DNA of 64,000 nt, taken from NCBI GenBank assembly GCA_029783825.1, contig JAREIK010010524.1:1-64000 (forward strand). Direction: 5' to 3'. Each line of letters begins with the position of its first letter. Within the stretch, counting starts at the first letter, position 1. Shown here piece after piece: positions 38,181 through 49,625 of the stretch. This DNA is from Sapria himalayana. Its lineage: Eukaryota > Streptophyta > Magnoliopsida > Malpighiales > Rafflesiaceae. Below the pieces are notes generated by a model. That model was not told where the DNA came from, did not search any database, and saw only the letters and a list, made by a program, of their open reading frames with translations. Both the position numbers and the translations under genes were made by a program.

Positions 38181-38784
38181 ATGATAGATAAACATATTGA
38201 TAGATTGACAAATAGATACATAAAGAGATATATAGATAGATAGAGAGTTAGATTTTCAGATAGATAGATAGATATATATATACATATATATATAGATAGA
38301 TGAATAGACAGATAAACAAAAGATAGATAAACAAAAATAAATAGATACACAAATTATCAGATAGACGTATAGACATATAGATAGATAGATAGAAGAAATA
38401 TAAATAAATATATTGTAGTTAGATAGACAGATAGATTGATTTACAGATAGACAGATAAACAGATAGATAGATAGATAGATACACACATAGACAGATGGAA
38501 AAATAGATAAATATATAGATCGATAGATAGATAGACAAATATACAAATAGATAGATATATAGATAGAGAGATATATATATATATATATATAGATAAATAT
38601 ATTGACAGATAGACAAACATAAAGATAGACAGACAGATAGATAGAAGATTGATATATAGATAGATAGACAAATTGATAGATAAATAGATAGAAAAAAAGA
38701 TAAATAGATATACAAATAGATAGGCATACATACACACATATAGAGAGATAGATAAATAGATTTATATAAAGATATTTATAAGCA

Positions 38785-39720
38785 AATAAAGGATAGACAC
38801 AGATAGATATACATTTAGAGATATAAATTGATATACATTTACACAAATAGACAAATAGAAAAATAGTTAGATAGATAAATAATTTTATAGACAAGTAGAT
38901 CGATAAAGAGATAAATTGACAAATAGATAGATATAAAGATATATAGATAGAGAGATAGATAGATAGATAGATAGATATACCATATAGACAGATAGACAGG
39001 AAGATAATTAGATAGATTGATAGATAAAAATTGATAGATAGACAGATAAACAGATAAACATATAAATAGATAGGTAGGTAAATAAATAGATAGATAGAAT
39101 TATTCAAAGATAGACAAATAGATAGACAGATATATAGAAAGATAAATAGTTAGTTAAGATAGATAGGTAGATTGACAAGTAGACAAATAGATAGAAAGGT
39201 AGATAGACAAATAAATAGATAAACAGATAGACAGATATATAGAAAAAAAGATTGACAAATAGATAGAAAGCTAGATAGCCAAATAGGTACATAGAAAGGT
39301 AAATAGATAAATATATAATTAAAGAGATAGATAGATTGATAAATATATAGATTTGCAGATAGATAGTTAGATCGATTGATCGATAGTTGGATAGATATAA
39401 GATAGAAAAATAGATGGATAGACAAACTAGTAGAAAGACATATAGACTGATAGATAGATATACAGATCAAAAAACAAACAGACAGACATATAGAAAGGTA
39501 GATAGAGGTTAGACTTAAACAGATATAGATTTAGAGAGATAGACAACTAGACATATACAGAAATAGATAGAAATATAGTAACATAGATAGATAAATTTAC
39601 ATCTTGATAGAAAAAAAGATAAATCGATAAAGAGATAGATAGATATAGTGATAGATTGAAAGACAATATTTACAGATAGACAGATTGATAAATAGATATA
39701 TAGATAGATAGACAAACAGA
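38785..39720 (+). repeat. Satellite segment copy C (diverged)
   Basis: The same phrase order as copy A is present in shortened form: GGATAGACAC (38791), AATTTTATAGACAAGTAGAT, GAATTATTCAAAGATAG, AGTTAAGATAGATAGGTAG, AGAGGTTAGAC (39500) and GATATAGTGATAGATTGA. The start lies 1824 bp after that of copy A. Confidence 0.75.
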
Positions 39721-41618
39721 TAGTTAGATAGATAAAAAGATAGATAGATAAATAAATAGATAGATAGACAAATAGATAGATAGACATATAGACATATATG
39801 CAGATAGACAGATAGACAGATATACAAAGAAATAGATATACATATAGATAGATATAAAAATAGATAAATAGATATATAGACAGACATATAGATAGATAGA
39901 TATATAAAAGAATAAATAGATATATAGATAAGTATATATATGGATAGGCAGATAGGCACATAGATATATAAGTAGATAGGTAGATAGGCAGATATGTAGA
40001 TGGACAGTTATGAAAATAGTCAGATAGATAGATAGACATACAGATGGATTGATAGATAAAAATATAGATATATAGATGGACATAGATAAATAGATATACA
40101 AACAAACAGATAGATAGATAGATAGACAGACAGATATACAAATAGAAAGACAAATAGATAGATAGACAGATAGATAGATAGATAGATAAACAGATTGACA
40201 AGTAGCCAGATAGAGATAAAAATAGATAGATAGAATAACAGATAGACAGATAGATAGACAATTATACAAATAGACCTATATAAAATAGTCAGATAGATAG
40301 ATAGATAGAAAGATTGACATTTAGAGAGATAGACAAATACACTTATACACAACTAGATAGATAGAAAAATAATCACCTAAAAAGATATTTAGATAGACAC
40401 ATAGATAGACAAAAAGAAAACTGATAAATTGATACATAGATAGACAAATAAAGAAATAGACAATTAGACCATATAGATAGATTGACAAATAGATAGAAAT
40501 ATAGATAGATATTTTCATAGACAGACAGACAGAAAGAAAGATAAATAGATAGAAAGACAGACAGATAGACCAATAGATAGATAGATAGATAGATAAATAG
40601 ACAAATAAACACATAGACTCATTGATTGGTAGACATATAGACATATAAACATATAGACAGATAGATAGGTAGGTAGACAGATAGATAAACATATATAAAG
40701 ATAGTTAAAGATATATAGACTGATAGACAGATAGATAGGCAGATAAATAGATTGAAAGATTGATAGATAGTTAGTAAGATAGATAGACAGATAGCCAAAT
40801 AGATAGATAGACAGATAGATAGATAGATAGAAATATTTATAAATAGAAGATAGATATACAAATAGACAGATATATAGATAGAAAGAAAGATAGATAGATA
40901 GATATATTGAGAGATTGAAAGATAGATAAATTTACAGATAGATAGATATACAGATAGACATATAAATATATAGATAGAAAGTTAAATAGTTAGATAGTTA
41001 GATATATATATATACTTAATTAGTTAGACATATAGTTAGTTAGACAATTAGACTAATAGATAGATAGAAAGAGAGATAGATAGAAAGATAGATAAATAAA
41101 TAGATAGATAGATAAATAGATAGATAGATAGATAGATCGACTATGGATAGATAGACAGATAGATAGAAAGAAAGATAGATAATTAGAAAGATAGATAGAA
41201 AAATAGATAGATAGACAAATAGATAGATAGAAAAATAGATAGATAGCCAAATAGAAGATAGACAATTAGACAAATAGACAAATAAATAGATAAACATATA
41301 GACAAATAGATTTATTGATTGATTGATTGATAGAAAGATAGATAGATAGATATATATACAGATAGATACATAGGTAGAAAGATATATAGGCAAATAGACA
41401 GATAAATAGATAGATAGATAGAACATATAGATAAATATACAGATAGACACATAGATAGATAGATAGACAAGTTCACAGATAAATAGAGTGAAAAATATAC
41501 TAACAGAAAGATAGATAGATATTTTGATAAATAGATAGACAGAAAGATTGATTGATTGAGAGATAGACCGATATATAGATAGACCATTAGACCAATTGAT
41601 AGATATATACATAGATAA

Positions 41619-41650
<32 letters not shown>

Positions 41651-41832
41651 CCAAATAGATAGATAGATAGATATATATAACTCCATTTAAAAATAAAGAT
41701 AGAAAGATGGACATATAAAAAGATAAATAGATAGATAGATAGTCAAATAGATAGATAGAAAGAAAGAAAGATAAATATACAAATACAAAGATAGATAAAT
41801 ATACAAATAGATAGATAGATAAATGGATAGAC

Positions 41833-41872
<40 letters not shown>

Positions 41873-42551
41873 ATAGATAGATAGATAGACAAACATATAG
41901 TCAGATAGATAGATAAAGAGATAGACAGATTGATTGATAAATAGACAGATAAACAGTCAAACATATAGATAGATTGATAGAAAAAAATATAGACATATAG
42001 AATAATAGACAGAAATAGAGATTGAGTGATAGAAAGATAGATAGATAGACTAATAAATAGATAGTTAGATAGATATGTAGATAGCCAAATTCACTGATAG
42101 ACAAATATACAAAGGACATATAGATAGATAAAGAGATAGAAATATAAAAGACTGATAGTAGTCAAATAGATAGAAATAAAGATAGACAGATAAACAGATT
42201 AATGGATTGACTGATAGTCATTTTCACATATTGACTAATAGACAGAAAGACAGATAGACAAATTGACTGATATACAAAAAGATACATAGGTAGATAGCTA
42301 GATAGATATAAAAAGTAATATAAAGATAGATAGATAGATAGATAGTTAAATAGATAGATAGACAAATAGATAGATAGATAGACAAATAGATAGATAGATA
42401 GATATATATATACACACAAACACATAGACAAATTGATAGATAAATAGATAAACAATTAGATAGACAGATATACAAATAGACAGACATTCAAACACACAAA
42501 TAGAGAGAGAGATATATATATATATATATATATTTATATAGATTTATAAGC

Positions 42552-43820
42552 AGATAGAGGATAGACACAGACTAATATACATTTAGAGAGATAAATTGAT
42601 AAATATATACACAAATAGATAGATTGAAAGAGAGTTAGATATAAAAATAATTTTATAGATAAGTAGATAGATAAATATATAAATTGATAGATAGTTTTAA
42701 AATTAGATAGATAGAGAGATAGATAGATATACCATATAGACAAATAGACAGATAGATAATTAGATAGGAAGATAGATAAAAATTGATAGCTAGATAGATA
42801 AATAGTTAGTTAGATAAATAGGTAAACAAATATATAGATAGAATTATTGAGAGATAGACAAATAGATATACAGATTGAAAAATAGATATATAGTTAAGAT
42901 AGATAGGCAGATAGACAAATAGACAAATAGATAGAAAGGTAGATAGAGAAATAAACAGATAGACATCTAGACAAATAGGTAGATATAAAAATAGAACGAT
43001 AGACAAATAGATAGATAGCTAGTTAGGTACATAGAAAGATAAATAGATAGATAAATAAATAAAGAGATAGATAAATAGATTGATTGATTGAGAGGTAGAA
43101 AGATGATAGATTGATTGATCGATAGATCGATAGATAGATAGATTGATAGGAAAATAGACAAATAGAAGACTAGTAGAAAGACATATAGATAGAAAAACAA
43201 ACAAACATACATACAAATAGAAAGATAGATATATAAATAAATAGTTAGATAGAGGTTAGATACAGATAGATAGAAATTTAGAGAGATTGACATATAAACA
43301 TATAAAAAAATAGATAGATAGAAAGATAGTCAGAAAGATACATAGATAAATTGACATCTAGATAGATAAAGAGAAACTAAAAAATAGAAAGATAGATATA
43401 GTGATAGATAGAGAGACAATATAGACAGATAGACAAATTGATAAATAGATAAATAGACAAATAGATAAATAGATAGTTAGACAGATAGATAGATAGATAG
43501 ATAGACTGATAGATAGATAGAAAGATAGATAGATAAACAGATAGATAGAAAGACATATAGACAGATAGACATATAGACATATAGTAGATAGATAGATAGA
43601 TAGACAGATAGACAAATAGTTAGATAGATAGATACACAAATAGACAGATACATAGATAGATAGAAATTTAGACATATACACAAATAAAAAGATTAAAAGA
43701 TAGTCAGATAGTTAGATATATTCAAAGACAAATAGAAAAGTAGATAATTATTCTGATAAACTAATCAATAGATAAATAGATATAAAGATAGACAAATAGA
43801 TCATATAGATAAATAGATAG
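42552..43820 (+). repeat. Satellite segment copy B
   Basis: This is the closest relative of copy A. GGATAGACAC is at 42559 against 36967 in A (5592 bp apart) and TATTCTGATAAAC at about 43749 against 38108 (5641 bp apart). The slowly growing offset shows small indels between otherwise collinear copies over more than 1.2 kb. Confidence 0.85.
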
Positions 43821-44860
43821 ATAGATAGACAAATGATAGATAGATAGATAGACTGATAGACAGATATACAAATTTATAGATAAAGAGTCGGATAGACATA
43901 TAGACAAATAGATAGATATACAGATAGATAGATAGATAGTCAAATAAATAGATTGATAGATTGATAGACTAATAAAAAAATTGAAAATAGACCAATAGAT
44001 AGATAGATAGATAGATATAGAGTTAGACATACAGACTTGTTAATAGATACACTGATAGTAAGATAAACATATAAATAGATAGACAGATAGAGAGATATAT
44101 ATTTCGACCATATTGATAGAAAGACAGATGGACAGATACACAGAAAGAAAGATAGACAGATAGATAGACAGATAGATATACAGGTAGATACACGATATAT
44201 AGATAGATAGATGGATAGATAAGTAGATGGAAAGATAGATTGACATATAGACAGATAGACAGATAAATAGTTAGATATATAAAAAGATAGACAAATAAAT
44301 AGATAGATAGATAGAAATATAGATAAATAGATTAATCGATAAAAAGACATATAGACATCTAGAATGATAGATAGAAAGACATATTCACAGATAAAAGATA
44401 AATATATTAATAAATTGATATGCAAATAGGTAAAGTTCCAGAATCATAGATAGACATATAGACATATATATAGATAAATATATAGATAGATAGAAAAAAA
44501 TATTGATAGTACTCAGATAGACAGATAGAGAGATAGATAGTTTGTTAGATTGACAGATAGATATATTGATATATAGAATGATATATAGATTGACTAATAA
44601 ACATATAGATAGATAGACTGATAAAAAGATAATCAAGAAGATATATAGCAAGATAGATAGATAAATAGATAGATAGATAAATAGATTGATAGATATACTA
44701 ATCGATAAAAAGATAGATAAACAAATAGATAGGCAAACATATAGATAGAAATACAAAAGACATATAGACAGATAGACAAATAAACAGATAAACAAATATT
44801 TAAAAGATAGATAAATAGACTAATAAACAGATAGAATGATAGAAAGATAGGCATATAAGA

Positions 44861-46218
44861 AATTTTATAGATTTTTTTTAAAAGGCTTTTATCTTTTATT
44901 AAAGAAAACATAACCCTCACTTGTAGGCGGAGGAAAACCTTTACAACCTCAGAAGTCTATTTGTAAGACATTACATTTATAGGGTAATTCCCTATCCCAA
45001 AATACAGAGCATTATCCTTATTTATGTTAACTGTGGCGGAAGCCGCTCTCTTTGTGATTCTTCATAATTATGTAACAGAGAACAGCAGGTAGACTTTCCA
45101 CACCATCAAGCATACTCATCTCAGCAGTAGGAGGACTCATGGCAGCAACAGATTGCTCTCTGCATAGGTGTATGCACTGTGTAAATTTTTTTTTCTCCCA
45201 TGGCACCAACAGACTGCGCTTATGGCAGCAACTGACAGCAACTGACTTCCACAGCTTCTTCTTTATTCTCCCATCATCCTGATTTTTTGTTCAGGCAGGT
45301 TCTGGCAGCTTCGTCCACAGCAACAGACAGCAACAGACAGCAATAGACTTCCACACCAGCAGGTTTTCAACAGACAGCAACAGACTGCATAGGTCTCTAC
45401 CTCTGTGTGGAGGCAGTTGTAGCAGCAGCAAACAACATCTGGAGGCAGCATATGGGGATAGTGCTGCCCATGTGGTCGGGCCTCTATCTCTCCTCTTCCC
45501 CGTGCGTCTGGCTCTTCTCTTCACATACTTTCTAAAAGGTTTCCAGCTGTCTTCCTTCCTCGTTTATACACTATCGATCCTGTAAAAAAACCAAAGAGAA
45601 AAAAATGAACGTGCCTACAAGATTTTGACACCCTATTACCCTTATCCTTGATTAAACTTATACAACATAAGACTAAAGCTCCACAGAATTGTCAATTTCT
45701 CCTCCTTAACAATCTGCAAGGAAAGTCAGAATACAAATTGTCCTGCAAGGAAAGTCAAAGTACATACTTTCTAAAGAGAATATCGAATTCTGCCGAAATG
45801 TAGAATTAGCACATATTTTTAGATCTGCAGAATTAGCACATACTTTCTAAATTACATACATATTATCTTGACACCCTTGCATTTTTAGCTATGCACTATT
45901 CCGCCGAAATGCAGAATTAGCACATCCTGCAATGGGATCTCCTACATTTATACCCTATTATTCTTCTTAACATCCTTCAAGGGAAGTCAAGATACATCTT
46001 TTGAGATACTCACTTTTCTACCGAAAAGCAGAGTTAAGACATTTATGATTCTAATCTGTATGCTTCTTTTTTGAATTCAAAATTCTAAATTAAGATTTAA
46101 GTTTTATTTTATTTTTAAATATGGCTCAATCTCCACCCTTCCATTCCATTTAATTGTGAGACAGAAATTCTCTGCAATGATGAATTCCCACTCAATCCAT
46201 TAGAAAGTTGAGACTTTG
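44861..46218 (-). repeat. LINE copy 2 3' non-coding part with two minisatellite-like zones
   Basis: No protein is supported. At about 45085-45400 a unit of the type CAGCAACAGACTG / CAGCAACTGAC recurs at irregular spacing. At about 45720-46050 a ~115-bp unit recurs: CCGAAATGnAGAATTAGCACAT at about 45794 and 45903, CCGAAAAGCAGAGTTAAGACAT at about 46021, and GCAAGGAAAGTCA phrases between them. The tail reads AATAAAAGATAAAAG on the minus strand. A direct-repeat zone also occurs at this place in copy 1, with different sequence. Confidence 0.7.
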
Positions 46219-46740
46219 TCATACCTTCATGGTCTGTTTATTTGTTCTAATATAAGGAAATCCCATTTTATCTAAACATGCTATTCCCTTTAGTTTGTTT
46301 GGCATGAATTTCTCATTATATTCAATATCTCCTTTGGTGGTGCCTATTTTAGAAAGACTGTCCGCTAGATTATTAGCTTCTCTATATATATGTATTATTG
46401 AGGCCTTCAGTTCGTCCAAAAGACTAAAAATTACTTCTAGGTCCTCTTCATACCTCCATAATATTTTCTTATTGATTACTGTTTCAACTAGTAATTTTGA
46501 GTCTACCTGAACTTCAATGTTTTTAAAGTTTAGCTGCTTACATATCTCTAACCCTAATTTTAATGCTCTAATTTCTGATTCTAAAGCCGAGGAGGCTCTA
46601 CTAGATCTGGTGAAAGCTCTCTGTACTGTCCCTGTATGATCTCTTATTACCCCGCCACCTCCTGCTATTCCAGTGTCCCTGCTAAAACTCCCATCCGTAT
46701 TAAGTGAGAGTTTTCCAACCGGCGGAGCATTCCAGTATAT
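46219..46740 (-). pseudogene. LINE RNase H domain
   Basis: After two in-frame stops the frame continues with WNAPPVGKLSLNTDGSFSRD, then GGGGVIRD, ASSALESEIRALKLGLEICK, IEVQVDSKLLVETV and IYREANNLADSLS. The residues matching type-I RNase H catalysis are all visible: Asp in NTDGS, Glu in ESEIRAL, Asp in QVDSK and Asp in NNLADS. It ends past KLKGIACLDKMGFPYIRTN, as in copy 1. The domain itself looks intact, but it is cut off from a start by stops upstream. Confidence 0.9.
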
Positions 46741-46755
46741 ACATTTAGCTCATTG

Positions 46756-47997
46756 CTATTTTAAGACTTTATATGTGAGATCCCATTCTTTCTCAAGCTT
46801 CTTTTCTTGTTTCATTTCTTGTATTACTATCAGTTTTATTATTGATATATTACATATCTCCTTTCTAATATCTTTTATAATTTCTGTTAAATTCATCCTT
46901 ATATTTTCAAATTTACTTTTGTTTTGAGATTTCCATATGCACCAAATAATTAGATGCGGCAGTTTATGATTAAGCCATTTCCTGGTGGGGCTTTTCGTGT
47001 TTTCTTTTTCCCATTTTTTAACTTTATCTATTAATCCATCATCTATTTTACATATTCTTTTTTCCCCTTCCATCTCTCTCCATATTTCTACTGCGATGGG
47101 TCCATTAGAAAGCAAATGATCAGTTGTTTCAACCACTTTTGAACAGCATTCGCATCTTGATGCCATGTTTATCCCTTTCTTTTGTATATTTCTATCTACC
47201 GGTATAGCATTCATTAAAGCCTTCCATGTGAAGGAGCGCATTTTTTGCGGGATGTTTTCTTGCCATACCCATTTTAATAGAGTTTGAGCCGGTTTTTTAT
47301 TTCTGATCAAATCTTTTGCCGACTTGAGGGAAAAGTTTCCTTGATGTGTTAACGTCCATTTCCAGCCACTCTTCTTTAGTATAGAGTGTGAGTCTACTAT
47401 CTCTTTTTGTTTTTGCATTGACTTCCAACTGTTCGAAACTTTCATAGAGGTCTTATTCTTATTATCTAAATATTTTACCCGCATATATTTAGCCCAAAGA
47501 TTATCGCTTTCTTTAAGTCTCCACCAGCTTTTACTGTCCCAGGAAACTGCCGAGTACTTGAGGCTCATTAGACCTAATCTTGCTTCCTCTTTCGGATAAC
47601 AAATACTTTTCCAGTCCTTCCAGTGTAGTTTATTTCTGTCTTGTTTTTTACCCCATAAGAAGTTAGCCATTTCTGATTCGAGTTTTTTAATAAATTTTTT
47701 AGGGGGATGTATCACTAATAAAATGTGTGTTAGTGTGCTTTGTAATACGTGTGAAAGGAGCGTAATCCTCCCCCCAAATCCCAGGAGCTCTTCTTTCCAT
47801 CCTGCTATTTTCTTTCTTAGCTTGTCTTGAAGGTAAGTTAGATATTCTTCCTTCAATCTTCCCTCATATATCGGACAACCTAGATACATTAATGCCCCTT
47901 TAATTTTTGCAAAACCTGTAATATTTTTTATTTTATCTACTAACTTTAATTTTTCATTTTTAGCAAGCATGAACTGACATTTACTTTTATTAACCAT
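46756..47997 (-). pseudogene. LINE ORF2 middle part: RT thumb, zf-RVT
   Basis: 413 codons are open. Early residues hold ALMYLGCPIYEGRLKEEYL and GWKEELLGFGGRITLLSHVL, the segment following YADD. Next come FLWGKKQDRNKLHWKDW, CYPKEEARLGLMSL and WWRLKESDNLWAKY. A zf-RVT region follows: WKWTLTHQGNFSLKSAKDLI, NIPQKMRSFTWKALMNAIP and SRCECCSKVVETTDHLL. The first codon is ATG only by chance; the true frame continues from the RT fragment across one TAA. It ends with TAG at 46756, then a TGA within three codons, and the same frame goes on as RNase H. Confidence 0.9.
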
Positions 47998-48000
47998 TTA

Positions 48001-48492
48001 GCCTGTCTCTTTTTCAAATATTTGAAGAAGATCCATAAGATTCATTAAATACTTTATGCTAGCATTAGTAAATATTATAAGGTCATCTGCGTAAGCTAAA
48101 TAGCCTATTCTATGTGTATTCCTTGGTTGTCTGAATGATATTATTTTACCTTCGGATATTTTCTTATTCAAGTTTCGTATTAATAGTTCTAAATAGATAT
48201 CAAAAAGAAGGGGGGATAATGGATCCCCTTGCCTTAAACTTTTATTTGGTTTAAATTCCTCACTTATCTTACCATTTACCAGGACTCTTACCCAAGTACT
48301 TGAAATGCATCTATATATTAGATCTATGGTCAGCTCAGAGAAGCCGAACCTTCTTAGCACAAAGCAAAGGGTATCCCATTCCACTCTATCGAAGGCTTTC
48401 GATAGATCTAGTTTGACCACTAAGTTTTTTCCTCTAGATTTACCTCCTATTTCTTTCATCATTTCTGATGCAAGTTTTATATTTTCAATCAT
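48001..48492 (-). pseudogene. LINE reverse transcriptase domain fragment (YADD)
   Basis: The frame reads KNLVVKLDLSKAFDRVEWD (RT motif with the first catalytic aspartate), GFSELTIDLIYRCISS, VLVNGKISEEFKP, SLRQGDPLSPLLFDIYLELL and GYLAYADDLIIF. YADD holds the other two catalytic aspartates. All palm motifs of a plant L1 RT are present. Upstream of residues IENIKLASEMMKE the frame continues only into satellite codons, marking the truncation. It ends at a TAA (47998-48000) after EKETG. The next open frame continues in the same phase with MVNKSKCQF, so a single nonsense change separates two parts of one protein. Confidence 0.92.
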
Positions 48493-49590
48493 TATATAGA
48501 TAGATAGATATAAAAATATATAGATAGATAAATAGATATATATATATATATATAGACATATAGATAGATAGGTTGATTGATAGATTAACAATTATATAGA
48601 TAGACACAGATAGATAGAATGCTAGATAGATAGATAGATAGAAAGACAGATAGATAGATAGATATATATAGATATTTTATATATATAAAGAAAGTTAGAT
48701 AGATATATTGATAGAAAGATAGACATATAGATAGAAAAACATAGAGAAAGATAGATAGACAGATAGAAAGATTGAAAGACAGTCAGACAAATGGATAGAC
48801 AAATAAATATACAAATAGACTAACATACAGAAAGACAGACAGATAGATATATAGATAGATGCATAGATAGATAGATAGATAGATAGATAGAGAGATATAT
48901 TAATCTATTGATTGATAGATAGCTAACTGGCTACATAGATAGATAGATGGAAAAACTGACAAATACAAAATAAGATATAAAGACATGTAGATAGATAGAC
49001 ACACAAAAAATAGACAGATAGATAGACACACACACTCACTCACATAGGCACACAGATAGAAAGCAGAAAATCACACAAACACATAAATAGATAGATAGAC
49101 AGATAGAAAAATAAATAGATAGATAGATAGGCAGATAAAGAATAGACACAATGATATAGACATTAAGAAAGATAAATAGATAGATATAGAAATAGATGTG
49201 TAGATAGATAGACAGATAGAAAGATATATAAATAGATAGATAGATAGACAAATAGATAGATACAATATTATCTAATATACAAATAGACAGATAGATAGAT
49301 ATATAGATAGGTAGATATACTGATAGAAAGAATGACCATATAAACAGATAGATAGATAGATAGACAAATAGTAAAAAGACATATAAACAAATAGACAAAT
49401 ACATAGATAGATAGATAGATAAAAATATAGATAGATAGACAGATAAATAAATAGATAAATAGACATATAGATAGATAGACATATAGATATATAAATAGTT
49501 AGATAGATAGAAACATAGACAGATAGATAGACACATAGATAGACAGATATAGATAGATGGATTGATTGATTGAAAGTTAGATATAAACAG
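48493..49590 (+). repeat. GATA/GACA satellite, block V
   Basis: The array resumes after the truncated 5' end of LINE copy 2. GCAGATAAAGAATAGACAC at about 49131 is a copy of the phrase that opens the higher-order unit elsewhere (for example 12881). No gene is present. Confidence 0.93.
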
Positions 49591-49625
49591 ATAGATGTAT
49601 GTATCTATCTATCTCTTTAAGCATA
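49570..49625. other. Satellite strand-switch junction
   Basis: Up to ~49590 the + strand reads GATA. From ~49595 it reads TATC. At the switch the sequence GATAGATGTATGTATCTATC is nearly self-complementary, so the join is a short palindrome with no transposon in it. Confidence 0.9.

Larger units (their letters stand above)
29641..44860 (+). repeat. GATA/GACA satellite, block IV (15.2 kb)
   Basis: This is the longest uninterrupted satellite block of the window. It shows the recurring phrase set GGATAGACAC...CATTTAGAGAGAT (31108, 36967, 38791, 42559) and TAGACATATACACAAATAG followed by GAAAGATAGTCA (for example 31798, 36712, 38045). Near-identical local duplications occur at 31410-31560 and 31620-31700 (runs of GATAGACAGATAGACAG and CATATAGGCATATA), and ACCATATAGATAGATA repeats at 30820-30910. 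(TA)n tracts are scattered. No gene, RNA gene or transposon is seen in it. Confidence 0.95.
44861..48492 (-). mobile_element. L1-type LINE copy 2, 5'-truncated
   Basis: A minus-strand non-LTR retrotransposon sits within the satellite. From right to left it holds reverse transcriptase from mid-domain (48492), RT thumb, zf-RVT and RNase H (to ~46219), then a ~1.35-kb 3' non-coding part ending in an AATAAAAGATAAAAG and A-rich tail at ~44865-44900. The 5' end is cut off within the RT domain and joined directly to satellite, so endonuclease and ORF1 are missing. Protein similarity to copy 1 is clear but moderate, so they are different subfamilies. In-frame stops make it inactive. Confidence 0.9.

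Noticed and set aside
29641..44860. CRISPR-like array of regularly repeated short sequences
   Set aside because: Repeats and spacers cannot be separated, units are four bases, and the host is a plant.
45027..45524. Short minus-strand Cys/Leu-rich frames
   Set aside because: They fall in the 3' repeat zone of LINE copy 2 (CAGCAACAGAC units) and show only repeat-derived Cys and Leu runs.
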